Assembly (NCBI GenBank): GCA_031268395.1
Contig: JAIRXI010000146.1
Location: 1 to 6,291, forward strand
DNA from: Tannerella sp.
Lineage (GTDB): Bacteria; Bacteroidota; Bacteroidia; Bacteroidales; Tannerellaceae
Direction of reading: 5' to 3'
Length of the DNA: 6,291 nucleotides
The notes under the pieces were generated by a model, which was not told the DNA's origin, made no database searches, and saw nothing but the letters and a program-made list of their open reading frames with translations. This document shows positions 1 through 6,291 of this stretch, in pieces. The translations under genes and the position numbers were made by a program. Numbering within the stretch: the first letter of the stretch is position 1; each line of letters opens with the position of its first letter.

Positions 1-2
1 AC

Positions 3-54
3 GAAGCAATCCAGGTCATTCTTTCACTGGATTGCTTCCTTCGTCGCAATGACG
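3..54. repeat. REP-like palindromic repeat
   Basis: Bases 3-14 (GAAGCAATCCAG) are the exact reverse complement of 27-38, giving a 12-bp stem with a 12-base loop. A smaller inverted repeat follows at once: CGTC at 42-45 and GACG at 51-54 around GCAAT. The combination of GGATTGCTTC with TCGTCGCAATGACG resembles a dispersed extragenic repeat seen in many bacterial genomes. That family resemblance is from memory; the hairpin itself is directly visible. It may continue past the left edge of the window. No transposase or other gene is attached to it. Confidence 0.6.
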
Positions 55-234
55 GTGCACGGCGCGCTGTCCTGCAATAACGGGCACAGGTATGAAGAAC
101 GACATGTTGGTGTGACGGCTTTTTCAGCACACAGGGTTTTGCCGGTGAGCCGGCGAGGGTCACTGCTAAAACCATGTGTTCATGGAACAAAACGCTTGAT
201 GATATCCGCACGACAAACCTGCGGTTCGGACAGA
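55..234. other. intergenic stretch with no recognisable gene
   Basis: No reading frame here looks coding. The two plus-strand frames that cross it give unconserved, compositionally odd peptides and run on into the inverted repeat at 235. Only small hairpins are visible: GCCGG at 141-145 pairing with CCGGC at 150-154, and CCATG at 172-176 pairing with CATGG at 181-185. Neither is followed by a T-run, so neither is a convincing terminator. No tRNA or riboswitch was recognised. Confidence 0.5.
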
Positions 235-422
235 GAACCTCATTTCCACCTAATTTTAATAACAAAACAACCTCCGTAGCACGCACGCAGATGATCATAC
301 AGGCGGACCTCATTACCTCATTACCTCCTGTAAAAAATAAGGTAATGAGGTTTTGTCGGAGGGTTCATGCCTTGCCGCTACTGAGGTTGTTTTGTTATTA
401 AAATTAGGTGGAAATGAGGTTC
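235..422. repeat. 188-bp palindromic element with 40-bp perfect inverted arms (MITE-like)
   Basis: Bases 235-274 are the exact reverse complement of 383-422, a 40-bp perfect match that extends to about 46 bp with one mismatch (235-280 against 377-422). The arms are AT-rich in the middle (TAATTTTAATAACAAAACAA), unlike the surrounding sequence. The interior is itself partly palindromic about the same centre. Size, long terminal inverted repeats and lack of a gene fit a miniature inverted-repeat element, or two inverted copies of a 40-bp dispersed repeat. No clear target-site duplication is visible: CAGA precedes the left arm and ATTT follows the right. The small reading frames through the arms on both strands give the same peptide end simply because the arms are inverted copies, so I do not call them genes. 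Confidence 0.75.
308..351. repeat. inner hairpin with CCTCATTA direct repeat
   Basis: CCTCATTA occurs twice head to tail (308-315 and 316-323) and is followed by CCTC. The reverse complement GGTAATGAGG lies at 341-350. Either copy can pair with it, giving a 10-11 bp stem. The first copy shares the centre of the outer 188-bp palindrome, and the second looks like an 8-bp duplication. The loop contains an A-rich run (331-340). Confidence 0.65.
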
Positions 423-435
423 ATTTGCCTTCCTT

Positions 436-587
436 AACGATGAACGGGGTTTGCCCGTCAGGGCATTCATATCCATAGCATACGAATATCTCCCTGCAGG
501 ATGGAACTCCGTACGGAGTTCAAGCGCAGGTTTAATCGCTTTTTCTATGGATATGAATGCCCTGACGGGCAAACCCCGTTCATCGTT
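436..587. repeat. 152-bp inverted repeat with 43-bp perfect arms
   Basis: Bases 436-478 are the exact reverse complement of 545-587. The arms include the GC-rich core GGGGTTTGCCCGTCAGGGC and differ in sequence from the 235-422 element, which ends only 13 bases away. The 66-base interior carries a near-coaxial 18-bp palindrome and the smaller pair CCTGC (493-497) and GCAGG (526-530). In RNA from either strand this would fold into a very long stem. It lies downstream of pmbA and could end or stabilise that transcript, but no T-tract of the usual intrinsic terminator follows. A MITE-like element, or a pair of inverted dispersed repeats, is the simplest reading. Confidence 0.75.
504..521. repeat. 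18-bp perfect palindrome
   Basis: GAACTCCGTACGGAGTTC is a perfect self-complementary sequence with no loop, centred one base from the centre of the flanking 43-bp inverted repeat. A site for a dimeric protein or simply the tip of the larger cruciform are both possible. Nothing in the sequence decides between them. Confidence 0.7.
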
Positions 588-638
588 CATCATTCATCGT
601 TAATGACGTTCATCGTTAATGACGTTCCTCGTTCAGGA
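579..638. repeat. 16-bp tandem repeat reaching the pmbA stop codon
   Basis: The unit TTCATCGTTAATGACG occurs exactly at 593-608 and 609-624. A degraded third copy begins at 625 (TTCCTCGTTCAGGA) and covers the pmbA stop codon at 633-635. Upstream, 579-599 is made of shorter TTCATC(G/A) repeats that merge with the right arm of the 436-587 inverted repeat. The reverse complement of the left flank (435-446) also reads CGTTCATCGTTAA, matching the unit. This suggests slippage or repeated end duplication next to the palindrome. Confidence 0.7.
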
Positions 639-1958
639 AGACGCCCCGCTGAAATCCACCCCGTCGAACAGCAGTGATGGAATCCGCCAACTGGACGAGA
701 TACGCGGGTCGTTGCCCGTTTCAAGCAAACGGTTCCACAGAGTCAGCATGTTGCCCGTGATATTCATTTCATTGACGGGTTGCGTCAGTTGACCGTTTTC
801 GATCAGGAATCCTTCGATGCCGTAGGAAAAGTCGCCCGTCGTACTGTTGCAGTTGCCTCCATTAAAGCCGGTGACGAGGATGCCTCTGTCGAGCGTGGCG
901 ATCAGTCCTTCCCGATCCTTCTTTCCCGGCGGCATGGTCAGGATGGAAGGCGCGTCGACCGTCTGCGCCATTCCCATCTTGTTGGCATAACAGGTGTCAA
1001 TATAGCAGGTACGAAGCGTGCCGGCCTCAAAGACGGGCCGCTTTTTCGTGGCCACCCCTTCGCCGTCGAAATAGCGTGCGCCGGCAGCTTGCGGCAAGTG
1101 CGGTTCGTCGGTCAGCGTCATCCCGTCGCCCAGGGCCTTGCGGTCGAGACTGTCCGGGAGGAAAGAGTTTTTCTGCTGGAGGGCCGATCCGTACAGCGCG
1201 CTGATGACGGGCGACAGCAAGTGGCGCGATACGGTATAATCCGCAATCATCGGCAAGCGGGCCGAAGCGATTTTGCGCTGTCCCAGTTTACGCAGGGCAC
1301 GTTCGAGCGCCCTGGCGCCGATCCCGTCCCTGACCAGTTTGTCGTAATGAAGCGCCGAGTCGTACCATTCGGACGACGGACGCGCATCGCCGTCGCCCCT
1401 GATGCTGACGCTCGCGGCCAGCGTGAAGACGGAACTTGAGGATTCGCCTTCAAAACCGTTGCTGGCAATCATATAGAGGCAGCTTTCCCCGTCGCCGTAA
1501 GACGATTCCGCGGCGACGATGCGCCGGTCCCGACCCATGATTTCTTCACAGGCGTGCATGGCCAGCGCCAGTTTGTCGTCGGGAGGGATGGCGTCAAATG
1601 CAGGGTCGCAGAGTTGCAGGTCGCTTCCGCCTCCCCGGTAGTAGAGCGAAGCGTCGGGCAGGGTGCGGGCGCGGTCTTCGGCCAGGTAACGGGTCGAATC
1701 GACGGCATTCCGGATAAAGGTTTCCAGTTCCCTTTTGTCGAGACGGTTGGTGGAATACGCTCCGAAACGCCCGTCGACAAAGAGATGGAGCGAGAGCGCA
1801 CTTTCCGAAGCCTGCTGGAGGCGGTCGATTTTCATATCGCGGATTTCGAACGAGGCGCTTGAGCCGTTGTAGAGGTTGACGCGGACGCCCTGGCATCCGT
1901 TTTTCCGGGCGCAGTCCATGGCCCATTGTGCCAGTTGTTTGTGGGTATTCGATATCAT
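633..1958 (-). CDS. pmbA: PmbA/TldE family protein, non-catalytic partner of TldD
   Basis: This encodes 441 residues, close to the roughly 450 of E. coli PmbA (TldE). In the known family, TldE pairs with TldD to form a cytoplasmic zinc peptidase that degrades unfolded peptides. In E. coli the pair processes the microcin B17 leader and degrades the antitoxin CcdA. The C-terminal half carries the family pattern: GFNGGNCNSTTGDFSYG at residues 364-380, GFLIENGQLTQPV at about 383-395, ITGNM near 400-404 and ETGND near 413-417. There is no HExxxH motif, as expected for the TldE half. The start at 1958 gives a normal N-terminus and lies one base after the tldD stop, behind a strong Shine-Dalgarno sequence, so translational coupling is likely. 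The native substrate in this organism cannot be read from the sequence. Confidence in the family is high. Confidence 0.93.
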   Translation of the reverse strand: MISNTHKQLAQWAMDCARKNGCQGVRVNLYNGSSASFEIRDMKIDRLQQASESALSLHLFVDGRFGAYSTNRLDKRELETFIRNAVDSTRYLAEDRARTLPDASLYYRGGGSDLQLCDPAFDAIPPDDKLALAMHACEEIMGRDRRIVAAESSYGDGESCLYMIASNGFEGESSSSVFTLAASVSIRGDGDARPSSEWYDSALHYDKLVRDGIGARALERALRKLGQRKIASARLPMIADYTVSRHLLSPVISALYGSALQQKNSFLPDSLDRKALGDGMTLTDEPHLPQAAGARYFDGEGVATKKRPVFEAGTLRTCYIDTCYANKMGMAQTVDAPSILTMPPGKKDREGLIATLDRGILVTGFNGGNCNSTTGDFSYGIEGFLIENGQLTQPVNEMNITGNMLTLWNRLLETGNDPRISSSWRIPSLLFDGVDFSGASS

Positions 1959-1959
1959 A

Positions 1960-3501
1960 TCAGTTTTCTCCTCCTACTGTCAGCCTGTTTACCAGGGCGG
2001 AGGGCATGCCGCAGGTGACGGGGCACGACTGGCCGTCCTTGCCGCAGGTCCATGTTCCATTGTCGATCCGGCTGTTGTTGCCGATCATGGTGATGCCTGC
2101 CAGGGCTTCCGGGCCGTTGCCGATGATATTGATGTCTCTGATGGGCTGTGTCAGTTTCCCGTTTTCGATCAGGTAACCGTTCTTGACGAAGAAGGTGAAG
2201 TCGCCGGCGCCGATCTGTACCTGTCCGTTCGTGAAGCCGGAAGCATAAATACCTTTCTTTACGGCGGCAATGATTTCTTCTTCGCTACAATCCCCGGCCT
2301 CCATACAGGTGGCGCGCATACGCGGGATGGGCGCCGTACGGAACGATTCGCGGCGTCCGTTGCCGGTAGGCGCCACGCCGTAGTGCCTTGCGCTGATGCG
2401 GTCGTGCAGGTAGCTTGTCAGGATGCCGTTGTGCACGATGCAGGTCTTCTGGCCCGGCACGCCTTCGTCGTCGACATTGACCGAACCGCGATTGAAGGGA
2501 ATTGTCCCGTCGTCTATCACGCTGATGCGCCTGTCGCATACGGCCCGGTTCAGTTTGTCGGAGAAGATGGAGGTATTCTTGCGGTTGAAGTCAGCTTCGA
2601 ACGCATGACCGATGGCTTCGTGCAGCAGGATGCCGGATCCTCCGGCGCCCATCACGACGGGCATCTCGCCGCCCCGCGGTTTGACGGAGCGAAACAGGAT
2701 GGCCGTCCTGTCCACTACTTCCGCCGCAAGCGCATTCACCAGTCCGTCCGTCAGGAACTCCGCTCCCATCCGGAACGAGCGGCCGGCGTAATTGTTCTCT
2801 ACCCTGCTGCCTTCGGCCATGATGCACTGTGCGTGGAGTCGCGCCATCGGACGGTAGTCGTAACACATTTCGCCGGCAGAGTTGCAGAAGAAGATGTGCG
2901 AAGTGGTATCTCCCAGGCCGGCGATCACCCTGGCGACGCGACTGTCCAGGGCAAATATGCGGTCGTTCAGCTGCTGGAGCCAGGGCATTTTGTCCTTTAC
3001 GGCGACCTCGTCCCAGGCCGTACGCACGGGATAGAGATCATGCGCCGGCGCCCTTTCCGTCAGGCCGGCCGGCTGCCGGCGGCTGCTGTTGCCGGCGGCA
3101 ATACGGGCTGCCGTCCGCGCGGCTTTCTGCATTTCTCCGGAGGTGATGTCCTCGGTGTAGGCATAACCGGTCCGGTCGCCGGAGATCACGCGCACGCCCA
3201 TGCCGAAGTCGATGTTCGACGAAGCGCGGTTGACGGCGCCGTCCTGCAGTCCGAGGCTGTTTGAGCAGGTATGTTCAAAAAACAGGTCGGCATAGTCGCC
3301 TCCCTTTTCCAGTGCGGTGGAAAGTGTTCTTTGCAGGTCGTTTTCACTCACGCCGAAATGGTTCAGCGCAAACCTGACGGCCCCCGAACCGCTGCCGGGA
3401 AACCGGCCCGGATCGCCGCTTCCAGACAGGAAAGATGCTGCCGGCAACTCCATTACCGCCGGCCCTTCCGTTCCGATACCTGCCCGCCGGTCTGTTTCCA
3501 T
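1960..3501 (-). CDS. tldD: TldD family zinc metallopeptidase
   Basis: This is the catalytic half of the TldD/TldE peptidase, 513 residues from the chosen start. The zinc motif HEAIGH is at residues 294-299 within HEAIGHAFEADFNRK. It is followed by DDEGVPGQ (about 344-351), GNGRRES (380-386) and the C-terminal CGKDGQS (486-492), whose cysteine matches the third metal ligand known in E. coli TldD. The protein ends with the family's LTVGG. An N-terminal DYADLFFE (69-76) matches the start of the conserved region. The frame is open back to an ATG at 3537, but that start overlaps the -7 promoter element, so the ATG at 3501 is preferred; another ATG at 3453 would give 497 residues. From 3501 the protein has about 35 residues more than E. 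coli TldD before the homologous region, rich in Gly, Pro and Ser and of unknown role. No signal peptide is evident. It forms a two-gene unit with pmbA. Confidence 0.95.
   Translation of the reverse strand: METDRRAGIGTEGPAVMELPAASFLSGSGDPGRFPGSGSGAVRFALNHFGVSENDLQRTLSTALEKGGDYADLFFEHTCSNSLGLQDGAVNRASSNIDFGMGVRVISGDRTGYAYTEDITSGEMQKAARTAARIAAGNSSRRQPAGLTERAPAHDLYPVRTAWDEVAVKDKMPWLQQLNDRIFALDSRVARVIAGLGDTTSHIFFCNSAGEMCYDYRPMARLHAQCIMAEGSRVENNYAGRSFRMGAEFLTDGLVNALAAEVVDRTAILFRSVKPRGGEMPVVMGAGGSGILLHEAIGHAFEADFNRKNTSIFSDKLNRAVCDRRISVIDDGTIPFNRGSVNVDDEGVPGQKTCIVHNGILTSYLHDRISARHYGVAPTGNGRRESFRTAPIPRMRATCMEAGDCSEEEIIAAVKKGIYASGFTNGQVQIGAGDFTFFVKNGYLIENGKLTQPIRDINIIGNGPEALAGITMIGNNSRIDNGTWTCGKDGQSCPVTCGMPSALVNRLTVGGEN
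1968..1975 (-). promoter_or_regulatory. Shine-Dalgarno sequence for pmbA inside the tldD tail
   Basis: On the minus strand AGGAGGAG ends nine bases before the pmbA ATG. It is formed by the last codons of tldD (Val-Gly-Gly-Glu-Asn), whose VGG is a conserved C-terminal feature of TldD. It supports 1958 as the pmbA start and coupling of the two genes. None of the other starts in the window has such a sequence. Confidence 0.7.
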
Positions 3502-3526
3502 AAATAGATGATTGATTTCATGGCTG

Positions 3527-3559
3527 CAAAGATACATTAATTAATTCAAGTGGCCGCAA
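3527..3559 (-). promoter_or_regulatory. Bacteroidota-type promoter for tldD-pmbA
   Basis: On the minus strand TTG (3559-3557) is followed after 22 bases by TATCTTTG (3534-3527). This fits the TAnnTTTG -7 element and TTG -33 element of the Bacteroidota primary sigma factor. Transcription would begin near 3518-3522, leaving a leader of about 20 bases before the ATG at 3501. The site sits in the 59-bp gap after leuC, so tldD-pmbA can be transcribed independently of the leu genes. The TSS position is inferred. Confidence 0.75.
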
Positions 3560-3560
3560 C

Positions 3561-4976
3561 TCAAGTTTCCATGTTCGATGCGGGCCATGCTCTCGGATCG
3601 GCAACCACCCCCGTCACGGCAGCGGCGGCAGCGACCAGCGGCCCGGCCAGCATGGTCCGTGCACCCGGCCCCTGGCGACCTTCGAAATTGCGGTTGCTTG
3701 TACTCACGGCATATTTACCGGCCGGAACCTTGTCTTCATTCATCGCCAGGCAGGCCGAACAGCCCGGCTGACGCAATTCAAAGCCGGCTTCATTCAATAT
3801 CCTGTCCAGTCCTTCGGCGCGAATCTGCCGCTCCACCGCCCATGAACCCGGCACCAGCCATGCCGTCACGCCCGACGCTTTCCGCTTCCCCTTCACAAAA
3901 CGGGTAAAGGCGCGGAAGTCTTCTATCCGCCCGTTTGTACAGCTTCCCAGGAAAACATAGTCAACAGGCTTCCCGATCAGCCGTTCGCCGGCCTTGAAGC
4001 CCATGTACTCCAACGATTTTGCATACGAGATTTGTCCGGCTTCGTCCGATTCGTCCGGACGGGGAACGGTTTCGTTAATGCCGATTCCCGTACCCGGATG
4101 GGTGCCGCAGGTAATCATCGGCTCAATGTCTTCGGCACGGAAGGCAACCTCGCTGTCAAATACGGCGCCGGCGTCCGAAGGGAGCGTCCGCCAGCCGGAC
4201 ACGGCCCGGTCCCAGTCCGCCCCCCGGGGTGCATATTTCCTGTTTCTGAGGTACTCAAACGTGACTTCGTCCGGCGCTACCATTCCTCCGCGGGCGCCCA
4301 TTTCGATGGAGAGATTGCAGAGGGTGAGACGTTCTTCCATCGAGGTCCGGCGGATGGCTTCGCCGGCATATTCGACAAAATAACCGGTTGCCCCGCCGGT
4401 TGTCATCCGGCGGATGAGGTAGAGGGCGAGGTCTTTGGCGGTTACGCCGGTTTGCAGCGAACCGTCAACCGTGATGCGCATCGTTTTCGGTTTGCGCTGG
4501 AGGAGGCACTGTGTGGCGAGCGTCATTTCCACCTCGCTCGTGCCGATACCGAAGGCGACTGCTCCCATGGCGCCGTGGGTTGAGGTGTGGCTGTCGCCGC
4601 AGACAATGGTCATACCGGGCTGTGTCAGTCCGTTTTCAGGCCCGACCACGTGGATGATCCCGTTCCGGGGATGCAGCAGTCCGTAATGTTCCAGGCCAAA
4701 TTCGGATGCATTTTGCGCCAGCGTATCCACCTGTCTCCTCGATACCGGATCTTCAATCGGCCTGTCCTGGTGCAGGGTGGGGATATTATGGTCGGGCATG
4801 CATGTGACGCGCTCCGGGCGGAAGGGCTTCAATCCTCTTTCGCGCAGCCCGGCAAAAGCCTGCGGGCTGGTTACTTCGTGACAGTACAGGCGGTCGATAT
4901 ACAACTGTACCGTGCCGTCGGCCAGCGTATCGACCACGTGCCTCTCCCAAATCTTTTCAAACAAAGTCTTTGCCAT
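3561..4976 (-). CDS. leuC: 3-isopropylmalate dehydratase large subunit
   Basis: LeuC, with LeuD, isomerises 2-isopropylmalate to 3-isopropylmalate, the second step of leucine synthesis, using a 4Fe-4S cluster in the cytoplasm. The product has 471 residues; E. coli LeuC has 466. The three cluster cysteines are visible at 346 (GSCTNGR), 406 and 409 ([10 protein letters not shown]), almost the same positions as in E. coli. Other family blocks are MPDHNIPT (about 60-67), [12 protein letters not shown] (125-136), MVAPDE (232-237) and [12 protein letters not shown] (426-437). The start at 4976 gives the typical [10 protein letters not shown]; an in-frame ATG at 5015 would add 13 unconserved residues. 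leuA lies 186 bp upstream on the same strand, but no leuD follows, which is unusual because LeuC is inactive without it. No Shine-Dalgarno sequence is seen, only an A/T-rich leader, normal for Bacteroidota. The short extension after the conserved VVADPR ([12 protein letters not shown]) is nothing remarkable. Confidence 0.97.
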   Translation of the reverse strand: MAKTLFEKIWERHVVDTLADGTVQLYIDRLYCHEVTSPQAFAGLRERGLKPFRPERVTCMPDHNIPTLHQDRPIEDPVSRRQVDTLAQNASEFGLEHYGLLHPRNGIIHVVGPENGLTQPGMTIVCGDSHTSTHGAMGAVAFGIGTSEVEMTLATQCLLQRKPKTMRITVDGSLQTGVTAKDLALYLIRRMTTGGATGYFVEYAGEAIRRTSMEERLTLCNLSIEMGARGGMVAPDEVTFEYLRNRKYAPRGADWDRAVSGWRTLPSDAGAVFDSEVAFRAEDIEPMITCGTHPGTGIGINETVPRPDESDEAGQISYAKSLEYMGFKAGERLIGKPVDYVFLGSCTNGRIEDFRAFTRFVKGKRKASGVTAWLVPGSWAVERQIRAEGLDRILNEAGFELRQPGCSACLAMNEDKVPAGKYAVSTSNRNFEGRQGPGARTMLAGPLVAAAAAVTGVVADPRAWPASNMET

Positions 4977-5162
4977 AATGATACTTATGTATTTTAAGTT
5001 GTTGCTAATAGACATCCCGTCTGCCGGCTTACCGGAAACGGGCTGTTTCCGGACGAAAAGACGTCCTCCTTTGCGGTAAAGGCATTCGCCTTTTTCCCCC
5101 TGTATGTGCCCGGAAACTGTATGTGTCGGGCGATTTCGGTATCCGTCGTCATCTCAGTCCGC
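4977..5162 (-). other. leuA-leuC intergenic region with a cluster of small hairpins
   Basis: Three inverted repeats lie close together: CCGGAAAC (5032-5039) with GTTTCCGG (5045-5052), an 8-bp stem with a 5-base loop; GGACG (5051-5055) with CGTCC (5062-5066); and AAAGGC (5078-5083) with GCCTTT (5088-5093). The first two share two bases, so they compete. Read on the plus strand, the third is followed by a short T-run and looks like a weak intrinsic terminator, but no plus-strand gene precedes it. On the minus strand none has a T-tract. No -7 element of the TAnnTTTG type was found before leuC, so leuC probably depends on the leuA transcript. The hairpins may act in RNA processing or partial termination between the two genes; this is inference. 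Confidence 0.4.
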
Positions 5163-6291
5163 TTACTTTACAAATTTGTTGATGGCGTCTACAAATGCCT
5201 CTGCCGAAGCGGCAATAATGTCCGTATGGGCCGAGAAGCCGTAGTAAAGATTGCCTTCGTATTCAACCTGCATGTGCACCTTGCCCACATCGTCGCTGCC
5301 CCTGTTAATGGCCTGAATCAGAAATTCCCGAATCGTCATCTGGCGATGGATAATGCTTTTGACTGCGCGGATGGCGGCGTCTACGGGTCCGTTTCCGGAT
5401 GCGGCGGATTCAAATTTTTCGCCGGCAATGTCCACGCAGACGCTTGCCACGGAGCGCAGTCCGATCCCGGAGGTTACTTGCAGGTAATCCAGTTTGATCC
5501 GCTGCATAGAGGTACGGTCCCTGCCTGCGAGCATCAACACGTCCTGGTCGTTAATGTCTTTTTTGCGGTCGGCAAGTTTCAGGAATGCCGCATAGACCTT
5601 GTCCAGTTTTTCGGCATCCAGTTTTACGCCGAGCACGTTCAGGCGGTGTTTCAGGGCTGCGCGTCCGCTGCGTGCTGTGAGGAGGATGGCGCTGTCGTCG
5701 ATTCCGACGTCTTTCGGGTCGATGATTTCGTAGCTTTCGCGGTTTTTCAGCACGCCGTCCTGGTGAATGCCTGACGAATGGGCAAATGCATTGCGCCCCA
5801 CAATGGCTTTGTTAGGCTGTACGGGCATGTTCATCAGGCTGGATACCATCCGGCTGAGGCCATAGATCCGGGAGGTGTTGATGTTTGTTTCGATGGCGCA
5901 TTCCCGGTGGCTTTTGAAGATCAGGGCTACTTCTTCGAGAGAAGTGTTTCCGGCGCGCTCGCCGATTCCGTTGACGGTTACTTCCACCTGGCGTGCGCCG
6001 TTCAGTACGCCCTGTACCGTATTTGCCGTAGCCATCCCCAGGTCGTTGTGGCAATGGGTGGAGAGGATGGCGCGATGAATGCCGTCTGCCTGTTCGACAA
6101 GGTATTTGATTTTGGCGGCATACTCGTCCGGCAGGCAATAGCCTGTTGTGTCGGGGATGTTGACTACAGTGGCGCCGGCTTTGACGACGGCTTCGACCAC
6201 CCGTGCCAGATATTCGTTGTCTGTCCGTCCGGCATCTTCGCAGTAAAATTCCACATCTTCCACGTATCTCTTTGCGTAGCGGGTGGCGGCG
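5163..6291 (-). CDS. leuA: 2-isopropylmalate synthase, partial (N-terminus beyond window)
   Basis: LeuA condenses acetyl-CoA with 2-oxoisovalerate, the committed step of leucine synthesis. The 375 visible residues start within the TIM barrel; compared with E. coli LeuA (523 residues) roughly the first 140 are missing off the right edge. Counting from the first complete codon, the metal-binding HCHND is at 79-83, NGIGERAGN at 107-115 and [12 protein letters not shown] at 168-179. The C-terminal regulatory domain is present, with SGNGPVDA at 298-305, so leucine feedback inhibition is likely. The frame stays open to the window edge; the GTG at 6263 is only an internal valine codon ([17 protein letters not shown] aligns with E. 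coli) and not the start. The close relatives citramalate synthase and homocitrate synthase are less likely given the overall match and the adjacent leuC. Confidence 0.96.
   Translation of the reverse strand, partial: AATRYAKRYVEDVEFYCEDAGRTDNEYLARVVEAVVKAGATVVNIPDTTGYCLPDEYAAKIKYLVEQADGIHRAILSTHCHNDLGMATANTVQGVLNGARQVEVTVNGIGERAGNTSLEEVALIFKSHRECAIETNINTSRIYGLSRMVSSLMNMPVQPNKAIVGRNAFAHSSGIHQDGVLKNRESYEIIDPKDVGIDDSAILLTARSGRAALKHRLNVLGVKLDAEKLDKVYAAFLKLADRKKDINDQDVLMLAGRDRTSMQRIKLDYLQVTSGIGLRSVASVCVDIAGEKFESAASGNGPVDAAIRAVKSIIHRQMTIREFLIQAINRGSDDVGKVHMQVEYEGNLYYGFSAHTDIIAASAEAFVDAINKFVK

Noticed and set aside
436..587. Intrinsic terminator for pmbA
   Set aside because: The stem is far longer than a usual terminator and no T-tract follows on the minus strand; an effect on transcript ends is possible but not shown.
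49..593. Three small open frames (49-279 plus, 174-401 plus, 378-593 minus) in the repeat region
   Set aside because: They run through inverted-repeat arms; the identical peptide HFHLILITKQP at two ends follows from the arms being inverted copies, and nothing else in them looks coding.
1..632. Possible CRISPR array in the repeat-rich region
   Set aside because: The repeats are inverted pairs or contiguous 16-bp tandems, with no regularly spaced direct repeats and unique spacers, and no cas genes.
780..1439. 219-codon plus-strand open frame opposite pmbA
   Set aside because: It is a shadow of pmbA; the peptide is rich in Arg, Val and Gly with no family pattern.
1876..3264. 462-codon plus-strand open frame opposite tldD and the start of pmbA
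   Set aside because: It is antisense to well-conserved genes, has no recognisable domain, and is explained by codon composition of the GC-rich genes on the other strand.
4032..4583. 183-codon plus-strand open frame opposite leuC
   Set aside because: It is antisense to leuC, which has all its catalytic motifs; no independent support.
5078..5095. Plus-strand intrinsic terminator (AAAGGC stem with T-run)
   Set aside because: The stem is short and half A/T, and no plus-strand gene ends here, so I leave it as a hairpin only.
5106..5774. 222-codon plus-strand open frame opposite leuA
   Set aside because: It is antisense to the conserved C-terminal domain of leuA and shows no domain of its own.

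Overview
The window looks like a chromosomal stretch from a fairly GC-rich member of the Bacteroidota, probably Bacteroidales. The grounds are a good Bacteroidota-type promoter (a TTG element, 22 bases, then TATCTTTG) in front of tldD, the general absence of Shine-Dalgarno sequences, and the protein sequences. This placement is inference, not a database result.

All four recognisable genes lie on the minus strand, so transcription runs from high to low coordinates. First is leuA (2-isopropylmalate synthase, 5163-6291), whose N-terminal part lies beyond the window edge. A 186-bp gap with several small hairpins follows (4977-5162), then leuC (isopropylmalate isomerase large subunit, 3561-4976). 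The first two steps of leucine biosynthesis are therefore adjacent. No leuD or leuB follows leuC, so the isomerase small subunit must be encoded elsewhere. After a 59-bp gap holding its own promoter comes a second unit, tldD (1960-3501) and pmbA/tldE (633-1958). These encode the two halves of the TldD/TldE zinc peptidase. They are separated by one base, and a strong Shine-Dalgarno sequence sits in the tail of tldD.

The left 632 bp has no credible gene and is packed with repeats. There is a short REP-like hairpin (3-54), a 188-bp palindromic element with perfect 40-bp arms (235-422), a second unrelated inverted repeat with perfect 43-bp arms and a nested 18-bp palindrome (436-587), and a 16-bp tandem repeat that runs up to the pmbA stop codon (about 579-638). 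This repeat cluster is the most unusual part of the window and may mark an insertion hot spot or small non-autonomous mobile elements.

The coding part is ordinary metabolism and proteolysis. I see no defence system, CRISPR array, RNA gene or clear novel multi-gene system.
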